Assembly: GCF_003065385.1 (NCBI RefSeq)
Contig: NZ_CP023277.1
Span: 1,452,829 to 1,516,828 of the forward strand
Direction: 5' to 3'
Origin: Polynucleobacter acidiphobus
GTDB taxonomy: Bacteria; Pseudomonadota; Gammaproteobacteria; Burkholderiales; Burkholderiaceae
Length of the DNA: 64,000 nucleotides
A program made the position numbers and the translations under genes. How positions within the stretch are numbered: position 1 is the stretch's first letter; each line of letters begins with the position of its first letter. This document shows positions 9,271 through 19,661 of the stretch, one piece after another. Under the pieces are notes generated by a model. It was not told the DNA's origin and made no database searches. It saw nothing but the letters and a program-made list of their open reading frames with translations.

Positions 9271-9286
9271 GATACCCCACGGTATC
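9271..9286. promoter_or_regulatory. Inverted repeat between fdhD and metG
   Basis: GATACC (9271-9276) and GGTATC (9281-9286) are perfect arms around CCAC, in the 87-base divergent gap, 27 bases upstream of the fdhD start. The symmetry suits a dimeric regulator binding site. No cognate regulator is known, and a chance repeat is possible. Confidence 0.35.
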
Positions 9287-9331
9287 TCACCATACACTTT
9301 AACCGCAGTCTAAAATCAATGTTTAATAAGA

Positions 9332-10999
9332 ATGATTGATATGCGTCAACTGCTCGTCACCTCCGCCCTGCCCTACGCCAATGGCCAAATCCATATTGGA
9401 CATCTCGTGGAATACGTACAGACGGATATTTGGGTTCGATTCCAAAGAATGTGTGGCCATGAGGTGCATTATGTCGGCGCTGACGATACGCACGGCACCC
9501 CGATCATGCTACGAGCCGAAAAAGAAGGAATTACTCCCAAAGAGCTGATCGACAAGGTGTGGCATGAACACAAGCGGGATTTTGATCACTTTCTGATCTC
9601 CTTTGATCATTACTACACCACCGATAGTCCTGAGAATGAGCAGTTATCTCGGGAAATTTATCTAAAACTGCGAGATGCCGGCTTAATTGAAAAACGGGCG
9701 ATTGAGCAAGCCTATGATCCTGTCAAAGAAATGTTTTTGCCGGATCGCTTTATCAAAGGCAATTGCCCCAAATGCGGAGCGGCTGATCAGTATGGTGACT
9801 CGTGTGAAAAGTGTGGTGCCACCTACGCGCCCACCGATCTCAAGAATCCATATTCTGTAGTGAGTGGCGCTACGCCGGTTCGCAAAGTCTCGGATCATTA
9901 TTTTTTCAAGCTCTCAGATCCGCGCTGCGAAGCATTCTTACGCGACTGGACTCAGGTGAAAACCCCGCTGCAGATCGAGGCGAAAAATAAGATGAAAGAG
10001 TGGGTGGGTACCGAGGGCGATAGCAAACTTGGGGACTGGGATATCTCGCGCGACGCACCCTACTTTGGCTTTGAAATCCCTGACGCACCTGGTAAATATT
10101 TTTATGTATGGCTTGATGCTCCCATTGGCTATTACGCGAGTTTCTTAAAGTACTGCAAGGAACGGGGCCTCGATTTTGCGCACTGGGTCAAGCCTGATAG
10201 CACGACTGAGCAATACCATTTCATTGGTAAAGATATTTTGTATTTTCATACCCTCTTTTGGCCAGCCACCTTGCATTTTTCTGGGTATCGCACACCCACC
10301 AATGTTTTTGCTCACGGATTTTTAACTGTGGATGGCGAGAAGATGAGTAAATCGCGCGGTACGCTCATTTCTGCGAACAGCGTGATTGAAGCTGGTCTTA
10401 ACCCCGAATGGTTCCGCTATTACTTTGCAACGAAGCTGAATGCGACCATGGAAGATCTTGATTTGAATCTCCAAGATTTTGTGGCACGCGTGAATAGCGA
10501 CCTCTTGGGAAAGTACATCAACATAGCCAGTCGTACCGCCGGATTTTTGGTCAAGCGCTTTGAGGGGCGGGTTTCCGATACAGCAATGACGCATCCCTTA
10601 CTGGAATCGATTGCCAATGCGAGTGACTCGATCGCGGATCTTTATGAATCTCGAGAATTTGCAAAAGCAGTACGCCAAATTATGGAGCTCGCGGATCTGG
10701 TCAATGCCTATGTGGATGAGAACAAGCCCTGGGAACTTGCTAAGGATCCCCAAGGGTCAAGCAAACTACATGAAGTGTGCAGTGTCATCCTAGAATCCTT
10801 CCGTCGCTTGAGCTTGTACTTAAAACCTGTCTTACCAAATCTTATTACTCAAGTTGAGGGATTTTTATCGATTGAACCCATGCAGTGGCGCGATATTCGT
10901 CGATCGTTAAAGAGCGACATGGCCATCAAGCCCTATCGCCATTTAATGACCCGGGTTGAGCCAACCCAGGTCGAGACTCTCCTCGAATTAAATCGCTAA
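9332..10999 (+). CDS. metG: Methionyl-tRNA synthetase, short form
   Basis: A 555-residue class I synthetase that charges tRNA-Met with methionine. HIGH is at 21-24, a zinc knuckle with CPKC and CEKC pairs lies at about 144-160, and KMSKS is at 337-341. An alternative ATG three codons in (9341) is equally plausible. The protein stops after the anticodon-binding helical domain and lacks the C-terminal Trbp111/EMAP-like tRNA-binding and dimerisation domain that brings the E. coli enzyme to about 677 residues. Nothing downstream of the stop encodes that domain, so this is not a recent frameshift. Truncated E. coli MetRS of about 547-551 residues is known to be an active monomer. Confidence 0.96.
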   Translation: MIDMRQLLVTSALPYANGQIHIGHLVEYVQTDIWVRFQRMCGHEVHYVGADDTHGTPIMLRAEKEGITPKELIDKVWHEHKRDFDHFLISFDHYYTTDSPENEQLSREIYLKLRDAGLIEKRAIEQAYDPVKEMFLPDRFIKGNCPKCGAADQYGDSCEKCGATYAPTDLKNPYSVVSGATPVRKVSDHYFFKLSDPRCEAFLRDWTQVKTPLQIEAKNKMKEWVGTEGDSKLGDWDISRDAPYFGFEIPDAPGKYFYVWLDAPIGYYASFLKYCKERGLDFAHWVKPDSTTEQYHFIGKDILYFHTLFWPATLHFSGYRTPTNVFAHGFLTVDGEKMSKSRGTLISANSVIEAGLNPEWFRYYFATKLNATMEDLDLNLQDFVARVNSDLLGKYINIASRTAGFLVKRFEGRVSDTAMTHPLLESIANASDSIADLYESREFAKAVRQIMELADLVNAYVDENKPWELAKDPQGSSKLHEVCSVILESFRRLSLYLKPVLPNLITQVEGFLSIEPMQWRDIRRSLKSDMAIKPYRHLMTRVEPTQVETLLELNR

Positions 11000-11066
11000 G
11001 ACTCCCCAAAAATCGTTAATAATGAAGGGTATTGGAATTTGTTTTATTAGATAAGTTATTGATTTT

Positions 11067-11241
11067 ATGAAGAAATATAAATCTCAAGCCACCTTGTTTT
11101 TAGAAAAACTCAAGTCTCAAAATCCCCATCTGGAACAAGCACAGCGTGAAGGTCGTGCCCTATTGTGGGATAAGCCTGCACTGAGCCCCGAAGAGATCCG
11201 ACGCAACCAACTGGCTAAAGTTAAGCAACGCGCCTACGTCT

Positions 11242-11255
<14 letters not shown>
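11067..11255 (+). CDS. DUF3460 family small protein
   Basis: A 62-residue, highly charged protein matching what I know as DUF3460, a betaproteobacterial family usually found just upstream of scpA. The recognisable parts are the N-terminal SQATLFLEKLK, GRALLWDK and the C-terminal KVKQRAYVYG. It has no signal peptide or membrane segment. Its end overlaps the next gene, scpA, by 14 bases, which implies translational coupling. Function is unknown; the context hints at a role connected with chromosome segregation, but this is weak. Confidence 0.8.
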
Positions 11256-12962
<1,707 letters not shown>

Positions 12963-12965
12963 GGT

Positions 12966-13901
12966 TTAAGCGTCAAAGAACTGGCCGACTTGAATACCGG
13001 CCGCACTGGCACACTCAGCACCAGAGACTTTGGAACCTTTTCCGGCTTTCGCTTTCAGAACCTCAATCTGACCACCATGGCAAGCGACCTTAAAAGAGTC
13101 TGAGCTTACTTCAACCACTTCGCCAGGTTTCCCTTTGACCGATCCATAGGTCGGGGTGACATGCTTGCGCACATCATAGATCTGCACCTTCTCACCACTG
13201 AGAGCAGTCCATGCACCTGGGGCTGGATTACATGCCCGAATCAAGTTATAGATTTGGCTCACATGATTAGACCAATGAATCCGAGCGGCGGCTTGGTCAA
13301 ACCACCCTTCATAATTTGCTTGCGACTCATCTTGCACAATCTCTTGATGCTTGCCGGCCGCTACGAGGTCAGCTGCCTCCAATAATGCCTTTACCCCCAA
13401 TGGGAAGAGATGATTAAAGTACACCTGACCCAGGGTATCGTCTGGACCAATTGGCACTTCCTTTTGCAAAATGATTTCACCCTCATCCAAACCATCTGAG
13501 GGTCGAAAGATGGTTAATCCGGTTTTAGTCTCGCCCAAGGCAATCGACCAACCGATGGCGCTAGGACCACGGTATTTTGGCAATAGCGATGGGTGATACT
13601 GAATCGTGCCAAAGCGTGGAATCTTCACTAAATCCTGGGGTACAAATTGCAATACATAGGCCATTACACAAATATCAGCCTTGCTATCACGCATTGCATT
13701 GGCAGCCTCAGGCCCCTTGAGACTTGGGAACTGGAGCATATTGAGGCCCCGAGCTAAAGCGGTCTCTTTTAGGATCTCGGGCTTGGTGGCTTTCGGATTA
13801 TCGGGCGGACAAAATACGGCGACCACCTCATCCCCACGCTCCAGAAAAGCCTCGAGTGCGGCTTTACCAAAATCTTGACTGCCAATCAGTGCAACGCGCA
13901 T
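12966..13901 (-). CDS. Formyltransferase-fold enzyme, 10-formyl-THF hydrolase-like, in oxalate locus
   Basis: A 311-residue protein of the formyl_transf_N plus C-terminal Fmt-like domain type. The N-terminal Rossmann start is VALIGSQDFGKAAL; HPSLLP is at 103-108 and PSDGLDEGE at 134-142. It resembles the hydrolase domain of 10-formyl-THF dehydrogenase (ALDH1L1) more than Fmt: QFVPQDLV, IQYHPSLLP, GLTIFRPSDGLDEGEI and the YEGW-x-INW-like stretch all follow ALDH1L1. The catalytic His and Asp equivalents (H103, D136) are present, but the Asn of Fmt (N106 in E. coli) is Gln101. It shares one base with the frc stop (TAATG), so it is translationally coupled to frc. Likely work: removal or transfer of a formyl group from formyl-CoA or 10-formyl-THF (inference). 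Confidence 0.75.
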   Translation of the reverse strand: MRVALIGSQDFGKAALEAFLERGDEVVAVFCPPDNPKATKPEILKETALARGLNMLQFPSLKGPEAANAMRDSKADICVMAYVLQFVPQDLVKIPRFGTIQYHPSLLPKYRGPSAIGWSIALGETKTGLTIFRPSDGLDEGEIILQKEVPIGPDDTLGQVYFNHLFPLGVKALLEAADLVAAGKHQEIVQDESQANYEGWFDQAAARIHWSNHVSQIYNLIRACNPAPGAWTALSGEKVQIYDVRKHVTPTYGSVKGKPGEVVEVSSDSFKVACHGGQIEVLKAKAGKGSKVSGAECASAAGIQVGQFFDA

Positions 13902-15148
13902 TAGATGACTTTCTTATGTCGTAAATCAATAAGATCATCGATATTAAAGCCAAGTTCTTGCAAGATCTCATCGGTGTGCTCGCCCAATAGTGGTGAACGA
14001 GTAACCTCGGTAGGGCTATCCGATAGTTTGATCGGGTTGCCAACGGTTAAATACTTACCACGAATCGGGTGATCAACTTCCACCACCGTACCTGTGGCAC
14101 GTAAAGCAGGTTCTTCAGCAATCTCTTTCATGGAGAGGATTGGGCCACAGGGCACATCATATTGATTGAGAATATCCATCACCTCAAACTTCGTCTTGGT
14201 CACGGTCCACTTCTCAATCTCCGCAAAGATTCCCATTAGACGTGGCAAGCGCGCCATGGGCGACGCGTAATTGGTATCGGTTATCCAATCTTCGCGACCA
14301 ATCACTTTACAAATCGCTTCCCATACTGCAGCTTGCACCACGATATAAATATAGGAGTTGGGATCGCTTTCCCAGCCTTTGCACTTCAGAATCCAGCCGG
14401 GCTGACCACCGCCCGAGGCGTTACCCGCACGAGGGACCGCATCACCAAACTTACCATTGGGAAACTGTGGATACTCTTGCATCGTGCCATTACGATCCAA
14501 ACGCTGTTGGTCACGGAGCTTGACACGGCAGAGATTAAGAACTGCGTCTTGCATGGCGGCATCAACCTTTTGCCCTTTACCCGAGTGGGTGCGGTGATAA
14601 AGTGCGGTCACAATACCCAGCGCCAGATGCAAACCAGTACCGCTATCACCAATCTGCGCACCAGTTACCATGGGTGGGCCATCATCAAAACCCGTAGTTG
14701 ATGCAGAACCTCCAGCACATTGCGCAACGTTCTCATACACCTTGCAATCCTCATAAGGCCCCGGTCCAAATCCTTTAATCGAAGCCATGATCATGCGGGG
14801 GTTGAGTTCTTGAATGCGCTGCCAAGTAAACCCCATTCGATCTAAGGCGCCCGGTGCAAAGTTCTCAACCAAGACATCACACTGCTTAATCAGACGTTCC
14901 AGAATATCTTTACCTTCTGGTGTTTTGGTATTCACGGTAATCGAGCGCTTGTTGTGATTGAGCATCGTGAAATACAAGCTATCGGCATCGGGGATATCTT
15001 GAAGCTGATTGCGCGTTGCATCGCCCTCACCCGAGCGCTCCACCTTGATGACGTCTGCTCCAAACCAAGCGAGTAACTGGGTGCACGTGGGCCCAGATTG
15101 AACGTGCGTAAAGTCGAGGATCTTAACCCCCTCAAGTGCTTTAGCCAT
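13901..15148 (-). CDS. frc: Formyl-CoA:oxalate CoA-transferase, copy 1
   Basis: A 415-residue class III CoA-transferase that moves CoA from formyl-CoA to oxalate, giving oxalyl-CoA and formate. The N-terminal [28 protein letters not shown] contains Q17, known in Oxalobacter Frc to gate the active site. The catalytic aspartate that forms the acyl anhydride is D168 in [10 protein letters not shown]. Position 48 is Gln, as in E. coli YfdW, rather than the Trp of Oxalobacter Frc. It is very similar to copy 2 at 15747-16997 along its full length. It is followed without gap by the formyltransferase-like gene. Confidence 0.92.
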   Translation of the reverse strand: MAKALEGVKILDFTHVQSGPTCTQLLAWFGADVIKVERSGEGDATRNQLQDIPDADSLYFTMLNHNKRSITVNTKTPEGKDILERLIKQCDVLVENFAPGALDRMGFTWQRIQELNPRMIMASIKGFGPGPYEDCKVYENVAQCAGGSASTTGFDDGPPMVTGAQIGDSGTGLHLALGIVTALYHRTHSGKGQKVDAAMQDAVLNLCRVKLRDQQRLDRNGTMQEYPQFPNGKFGDAVPRAGNASGGGQPGWILKCKGWESDPNSYIYIVVQAAVWEAICKVIGREDWITDTNYASPMARLPRLMGIFAEIEKWTVTKTKFEVMDILNQYDVPCGPILSMKEIAEEPALRATGTVVEVDHPIRGKYLTVGNPIKLSDSPTEVTRSPLLGEHTDEILQELGFNIDDLIDLRHKKVI

Positions 15149-15183
15149 AAAAAAGTCCTAAAAAGTATGAAAATATGATGAAA

Positions 15184-15219
15184 GCCATTTTACCAGTGCT
15201 GGTATTGGCTAAAAATGGC
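15184..15219. other. Nested inverted repeat between PAS gene and frc copy 1
   Basis: GCCATTTT (15184-15191) pairs with AAAATGGC (15212-15219); inside, ACCAG (15192-15196) pairs with CTGGT (15199-15203). It lies in the 102-base gap after the PAS gene. It may act as an attenuator or a processing site. The following bases on the minus strand are only partly T-rich, so a strong terminator is unlikely. Confidence 0.4.
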
Positions 15220-15250
15220 GATCCAGTCCTAATCTAGGGCAGCCGCTAGA

Positions 15251-15682
15251 TTAAGCCCCTGGCTTGGATTCCAGCTCGATCAGGCGCTTTTTAAGTTCCT
15301 TTTCTTCCAAGAATCGAGTGGTTTCGTCTCGAATCACCGCAACCACACCACTTACTTGATGATGTTCATCATGGAGCATGGCAACCGTAAATGCGATCGA
15401 CAAAGTATGCCCATCTTTATGAATGGCTGGCACTCGCAGGGTTTGCTTACCGTACTTTGTAGTGCCCGTTTCCATGGAATGGTGATAGCCTTCCCAATGA
15501 CGTGCCCGAAATCGCTCAGGGGTAATGATGTCAAGGTTTTGTCCTAATGCCTCTGCGGCGGTATATCCAAACATCTCTTCGGCAGCACGACTCCACAGAG
15601 TGATTTTGCCTGCCACATTGGACACCACGACAGCATCGCCAATCACATTAATGAGTTGATGAAGATCGACTTCATGCTTCAT
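15251..15682 (-). CDS. Stand-alone PAS domain protein
   Basis: A 143-residue protein made almost entirely of one PAS domain with S-box motifs: VVVSNVAGKITLWSRAAEEMFGY near 18-40, EALGQNLDIITPERFRARHWEGY, and a second half with TLSIAFTVAMLHDEHHQVSGVVAVIRDET. The last 20 residues form a short charged helix. There is no kinase, cyclase, HTH or transporter domain. PAS domains bind small ligands or cofactors or mediate dimerisation. It sits between two formyl-CoA transferase genes, after the terminator hairpin that follows copy 2 (15707-15728). The start at 15682 has a GAGGGG sequence nine bases upstream. A sensory or regulatory role in oxalate use is inferred. Confidence 0.85.
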   Translation of the reverse strand: MKHEVDLHQLINVIGDAVVVSNVAGKITLWSRAAEEMFGYTAAEALGQNLDIITPERFRARHWEGYHHSMETGTTKYGKQTLRVPAIHKDGHTLSIAFTVAMLHDEHHQVSGVVAVIRDETTRFLEEKELKKRLIELESKPGA

Positions 15683-15706
15683 ATTTCATGTCCCCTCTGA
15701 AAAACA

Positions 15707-15728
15707 AATGGCGCCCGCAGGCGCCATT
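15707..15728 (-). terminator. Intrinsic terminator after frc copy 2
   Basis: AATGGCGCC (15707-15715) and GGCGCCATT (15720-15728) form a 9-base GC-rich stem with a 4-base loop. On the minus strand the stem is followed by TGTTTTTC. It separates the oxc-frc unit from the PAS-frc-formyltransferase unit, although some read-through is likely because all genes share direction. Confidence 0.8.
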
Positions 15729-15746
15729 GCTTAACAGCTAATACGA

Positions 15747-16997
15747 TTAAACCGCTTTTGCCGCATGCAACTGAGCAATTTGGTCTTTGCTGTAGCCAAG
15801 ATCCGATAGAACTTCATCGGTGTGCTCACCCAATACTGGGGATGGCTTCACTTCAATCTCCAGATCGGAGAACTTAATGGGGCTACCAATCGTGAGGTAC
15901 TTGCCGCGTACTTTGTGATCCACTTCAACAATGGAACCGCTCGCACGCAAGTCAGGTGACTCGGCAATCTCTTTCATCGAGAGTACGGGTGCGCATGGAA
16001 TATCAAACTTACGCAAGATATCAACGGCTTCGTACTTGGTCTTATCTTTGAGCCAATCTTCAATGGTTGCGAAGATGTCAAAAATCTTATCTTGACGTGC
16101 TTGCGCAGTCATATAGGCTGGATCGGTTGCCCACTCTGGTTTGCCAAGAGCCTTGGTAATTGGTTCCCAAGCATGGCCTTGAATCGTGAAATAGATGTAG
16201 GCATTTGGATCGGTTTCCCAGCCTTTGCACTTTAAGACCCAGCCAGGCTGTCCGCCACCACCAGCGTTACCGCCACGGGGCACAACATCAGTAAATTTGC
16301 CATGAGGATACTGTGGATACTCTTCGAGGTAGCCAACACGATCCAAACGCTGTTGATCACGCAATTTCACACGGCAGAGGTTCAATACGGCGTCTTGCAT
16401 TGAGCATGCCACCTTCTGACCTTTGCCGGTCTTTTGACGATGCATGAGGGCGGTCAAGATGCCAATGGCCAAGTGCATACCGGTATTGCTATCGCCCAAT
16501 GCGGCAGCAGATACGGTGGGAGGGCCGTCCCAGAAACCGGTGGTCGATGCAGCACCGCCAGCACACTGAGCAACGTTCTCATACACTTTTAGATCTTCAT
16601 ACGAGTGACCGTCAGAGAAGCCTTTTACGGAAGCCAAGATCATCTTGGGATTCAATTCCATAATGCGATCCCATGAGAATCCCATGCGATCCAAAGCGCC
16701 TGGACCAAAGTTCTCAACCATCACATCAGAAACCTTGATCAACTTCTCGAGCACTTCTTTGCCCTCAGGAGTTTTGGTATCCAAGGTTAAGGAACGCTTA
16801 TTGCCATTGAGCATCGTGAAATACAAAGCGTCGGCATCCGGAATGTCACGCAACTGACTACGGGTCACGTCGCCTGAACCAGGACGCTCTACTTTAATCA
16901 CGTCGGCACCATAAAAGCCAAGCAATTGGGTACAAGCAGGGCCTGCTTGTACGTGGGTGAAATCGATAATCCGAATTCCGTCTAGTGGTTTACTCAT
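15747..16997 (-). CDS. frc: Formyl-CoA:oxalate CoA-transferase, copy 2
   Basis: A 416-residue class III CoA-transferase next to oxc. Q17 is in THVQAGP and the catalytic D169 in AALGDSNTG, the same number as in Oxalobacter Frc. [14 protein letters not shown] and [20 protein letters not shown] are further signatures of true Frc among the family. Position 48 is Gln, as in E. coli YfdW. It activates oxalate by swapping CoA from formyl-CoA; oxc then regenerates formyl-CoA, so the pair runs a cycle. It begins 37 bases after the oxc stop and is followed by a terminator, so oxc-frc is the core operon. Confidence 0.94.
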   Translation of the reverse strand: MSKPLDGIRIIDFTHVQAGPACTQLLGFYGADVIKVERPGSGDVTRSQLRDIPDADALYFTMLNGNKRSLTLDTKTPEGKEVLEKLIKVSDVMVENFGPGALDRMGFSWDRIMELNPKMILASVKGFSDGHSYEDLKVYENVAQCAGGAASTTGFWDGPPTVSAAALGDSNTGMHLAIGILTALMHRQKTGKGQKVACSMQDAVLNLCRVKLRDQQRLDRVGYLEEYPQYPHGKFTDVVPRGGNAGGGGQPGWVLKCKGWETDPNAYIYFTIQGHAWEPITKALGKPEWATDPAYMTAQARQDKIFDIFATIEDWLKDKTKYEAVDILRKFDIPCAPVLSMKEIAESPDLRASGSIVEVDHKVRGKYLTIGSPIKFSDLEIEVKPSPVLGEHTDEVLSDLGYSKDQIAQLHAAKAV

Positions 16998-17034
16998 CTT
17001 GAATCTCCTTTGGACTCTTTATATCAATTAATAA

Positions 17035-18771
17035 TTACTTCTTGGTTGCAGTAGAAGCAGGGTTGAGGTTGGTTAAACGACCACTCTCAGTACCAGCAGT
17101 TTCGTCAATCACGGCATTGATGACGGTAGGCTTACCAGAGGCTAATGACTTGTTCAATGCATCAGTCAACTCCTCAGGAGTGGTGACGTTATATCCAACG
17201 CCACCAAACGCCTCCATCATGATGTCGTAACGGGCATTCTTTACAAACACGGTTGGAGCAACATCTGAACCACCAGTTGGGTTCACATCGGTACCACGGT
17301 AAACACCGTTGTTGTTAAATACCACCGTGATGATTGGCAGGTTGTAACGGCAGATGGTTTCGAGCTCCATGCCGCTAAAACCAAACGCGCTGTCGCCCTC
17401 GATTGCAATCACCGGCTGCTTACTAACAACCGCTGCGCCAATGGCGTAGCCCATACCAATACCCATGATGCCCCAAGTTCCGGAGTCAAAACGCTTACGT
17501 GGCTTATACATATTGACGATGCTGCGAGCATAGTCAAGGGTATTGGCGCCTTCGTTCACGATATTGACATCGGGATTGGCCTTCACCACCTCACGAATTG
17601 CACGTAATGCGCTGTGGAAGTTCATGGGCGAAGGATTTTTGGAGAGCGTCTCCTCCATCTTGGCAATGTTCTTCTCTTTTTTCTCATTGATTGCGTTAAT
17701 CCACTCAGCGCTGGGCTTGGGAACGCTTGCAATTTGCTTCAAGATCTCAGTGACGCACGAGCCAACGTCACCAATGACAGGGGCTGCAATTGGAACGTTG
17801 CTATCAATTTCGGTCGGTGCAATATCAATCTGAATAAATTTTTTCAGGTGATTGCCCCAGGTTTTACCTTTACCGTGAGCCAATAACCAATTTAAGCGGG
17901 CACCAACCAACATTACTGCATCGGCTTCTGCCAACACAAATGAACGTGCTGCGGATGCGCACTGTGGATGGGTATCAGGCAATAAACCTTTTGCCATCGA
18001 CATTGGCAAATACGGAATGCCTGATTTCTCAACCAAATCTTTAATCTCTTGATCGGCTTGCGCATAAGCCGCGCCTTTGCCCAACAGAATCAATGGGCGC
18101 TTAGCATTCTTCAACACATCGATGGCGCGCTTGATCGCGTCTGGCGCAGGAATTTGCTTCGGTGCAGCGTCAATCACACGGAACAATGATTCTTGCCCCT
18201 TCTGAGCTGGAATACTCTGTCCTAGTAATTGTGCAGGCAGGTCGAGGTACACGCCGCCTGGACGTCCGGATACCGCAGCACGAATCGCACGTGCGACACC
18301 AATGGCAATGTCTTCTGCCTTGTTAATCCGGTAGGAAGCTTTGGCATAAGGCTTAGCCGCATTGAGCTGATCCATCTCTTCGTAATCACCCTGCTGCAAG
18401 TCCACAATCTCACGCTCGCTCGATCCAGAAATCAAGATCATTGGGAAGCAGTTGGTGGTTGCATTCGCAAGAGCAGTCAAACCATTTAAGAACCCGGGGG
18501 CTGACACCGTTAAGCAAATACCGGGTTTTTGGGTCATGTAACCCGCAATCGCGGCAGCATTGCCAGCATGCTGCTCGTGGCGGAATCCAATAAAGCGCAT
18601 TCCTTCAGCCTGGGCCAAACGTGCTAAATCGGTAATCGGAATACCAACCAGTCCAAAAATAGTATCGATATCGTTGGCCTTTAAGGCATCGATCACCAAA
18701 TGGAAACCGTCGGTTAATGGGGTGTCTTCTGCAGCGACATTGGCAGAATGCTCTTTCGTAGCTGTCAACAT
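17035..18771 (-). CDS. oxc: Oxalyl-CoA decarboxylase
   Basis: A 578-residue thiamine diphosphate enzyme that converts oxalyl-CoA to formyl-CoA and CO2. The N-terminal domain has [15 protein letters not shown] and [12 protein letters not shown] with the catalytic ThDP-contacting Glu; the C-terminal domain has [14 protein letters not shown] and the ThDP/Mg motif [21 protein letters not shown] ending in VVFNNNG. I placed the start at 18771, where GGAGAGAG lies at proper distance; a longer frame to 18819 has no good ribosome site. It is the first gene of the core oxalate operon, behind a promoter with an FNR-type palindrome. Confidence 0.95.
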   Translation of the reverse strand: MLTATKEHSANVAAEDTPLTDGFHLVIDALKANDIDTIFGLVGIPITDLARLAQAEGMRFIGFRHEQHAGNAAAIAGYMTQKPGICLTVSAPGFLNGLTALANATTNCFPMILISGSSEREIVDLQQGDYEEMDQLNAAKPYAKASYRINKAEDIAIGVARAIRAAVSGRPGGVYLDLPAQLLGQSIPAQKGQESLFRVIDAAPKQIPAPDAIKRAIDVLKNAKRPLILLGKGAAYAQADQEIKDLVEKSGIPYLPMSMAKGLLPDTHPQCASAARSFVLAEADAVMLVGARLNWLLAHGKGKTWGNHLKKFIQIDIAPTEIDSNVPIAAPVIGDVGSCVTEILKQIASVPKPSAEWINAINEKKEKNIAKMEETLSKNPSPMNFHSALRAIREVVKANPDVNIVNEGANTLDYARSIVNMYKPRKRFDSGTWGIMGIGMGYAIGAAVVSKQPVIAIEGDSAFGFSGMELETICRYNLPIITVVFNNNGVYRGTDVNPTGGSDVAPTVFVKNARYDIMMEAFGGVGYNVTTPEELTDALNKSLASGKPTVINAVIDETAGTESGRLTNLNPASTATKK

Positions 18772-18824
18772 AACGTTGTCTCTCTCCGTGGGATTAGTTG
18801 TTTTCAACATCGCCTCCATAAAGG

Positions 18825-18843
18825 GTCTCAGTTGAACTGAGAC
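18825..18843. promoter_or_regulatory. 19-base palindrome at the predicted oxc transcript start
   Basis: On the minus strand the sequence reads GTCTCAGTTCAACTGAGAC: two perfect 9-base arms around one central base. It spans about -4 to +15 relative to the start predicted from the -10 element. It could be an operator for a repressor or a 5' hairpin that stabilises the mRNA. Its sequence differs from the FNR-type site just upstream. Confidence 0.6.
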
Positions 18844-18845
18844 GA

Positions 18846-18888
18846 ATATTAGGACCCATGAATAGGTTCAGCATTGACTTTAGTCAAT
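18846..18888 (-). promoter_or_regulatory. oxc promoter: FNR-type box plus -10 element
   Basis: ATTGACTTTAGTCAAT at 18873-18888 has 7-base perfect arms and contains TTGAC-N4-GTCAA, close to the FNR consensus TTGAT-N4-ATCAA. On the minus strand TAATAT (18851-18846) is a good -10 hexamer. A start seven bases on, at 18839, places the palindrome centre (18880.5) at -41.5, the exact position of class II CRP/FNR activator sites. The Crp/Fnr gene immediately upstream has an FNR-type recognition helix, so it is the likely activator. The sites are seen directly; activation is inferred. Confidence 0.72.
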
Positions 18889-18954
18889 TTCCCCTAAAAT
18901 CCAATAAAAACCTAGGGTTAGAGCCTACTCAATCCCCCAAAAAACCCTTTTATT

Positions 18955-19572
18955 TTATATAAATAGCTCTTTATGTTTACTCTTTAAGCGGCTTAGAGTT
19001 TCGGGCGAAAGATTGAGATAAGCTGCTAATTCTTTCTTGGGCAAAACATCGAACAAGTTTTCATATTTCCGTAAAAATCGTTCGACCCGACCCGGGGCAT
19101 CGAGCATGTGCAAGGTAATCGTATGCGCCATGATTTCACTCATGAGACGCATCACCTCAAACTCAAAACTTTCTTTGAGTTTTGGATGGTTCTCCAAAAA
19201 CTCAGCCCATTTTTTAAGAGGCATCCTCGCCACTCTAGCCTTAGTAACCGAAGCAATGCTATACGGGGCGGCACGTTGTAAGCGCCAAGCGGCATAACTG
19301 GTTTCGATATCTTTCTCAATGGCAAAGCGCAAGATCATTTCTTTTGCATCAGCACTAGACACAATCCGCTTCAAGATTCCATCGAGGACAAAGTACTGCT
19401 CCATTTGATAGTTACCTTGGCGCAATAAGATCTCGGATTTCTTAAGATCCGAGATCTCTAAGGAGCTCTCTAATTCAGCCATGCTGCCCGGATCTAGATT
19501 GCGCAGAACAATATTTTGGCTAAGCTGCAAGCGAATTAGATTTTTCTCTGGATGTCTATCTAGTATGGTCAT
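18955..19572 (-). CDS. Crp/Fnr-family transcription regulator of the oxalate locus
   Basis: A 205-residue regulator with an N-terminal cyclic-nucleotide-binding-like beta barrel (about 25-115, motif RQGNYQMEQYFVLDGILKR), a long dimer helix, and a C-terminal winged HTH. The recognition helix reads SPETLSRLKS; the E-T-L-S-R pattern matches the E-x-x-S-R of FNR that reads TTGAT, not the R-E-x-x-x-R of CRP. The protein contains no cysteine at all, so it cannot carry the oxygen-sensing 4Fe-4S cluster of FNR. The typical cAMP phosphate-binding RxS pair is also not evident. It lies directly upstream of the oxc promoter on the same strand. The signal it senses is unknown. Confidence 0.85.
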   Translation of the reverse strand: MTILDRHPEKNLIRLQLSQNIVLRNLDPGSMAELESSLEISDLKKSEILLRQGNYQMEQYFVLDGILKRIVSSADAKEMILRFAIEKDIETSYAAWRLQRAAPYSIASVTKARVARMPLKKWAEFLENHPKLKESFEFEVMRLMSEIMAHTITLHMLDAPGRVERFLRKYENLFDVLPKKELAAYLNLSPETLSRLKSKHKELFI

Positions 19573-19661
19573 TGAAATATGTACTTGAACCTCTCATTGT
19601 AAGCCTTTCAACACCACATATTCGGGTTATTCCTAGTCGTAGATAGGGTAATATAGAGCTG

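Noticed and set aside
12966..13901. Simple call as methionyl-tRNA formyltransferase (fmt)
   Set aside because: The Fmt Asn is replaced, the body follows the ALDH1L1 hydrolase domain, and the gene is not with def or rsmB but coupled to frc.
15184..15219. Nested repeat before frc copy 1 as an FNR-type site
   Set aside because: The arms do not contain TTGA-N6-TCAA; it is unlike the oxc operator.
19573..19660. FNR-type site for autoregulation upstream of the Crp/Fnr gene
   Set aside because: TTGAA repeats occur, but no pair has the required N4 spacing in inverted orientation.
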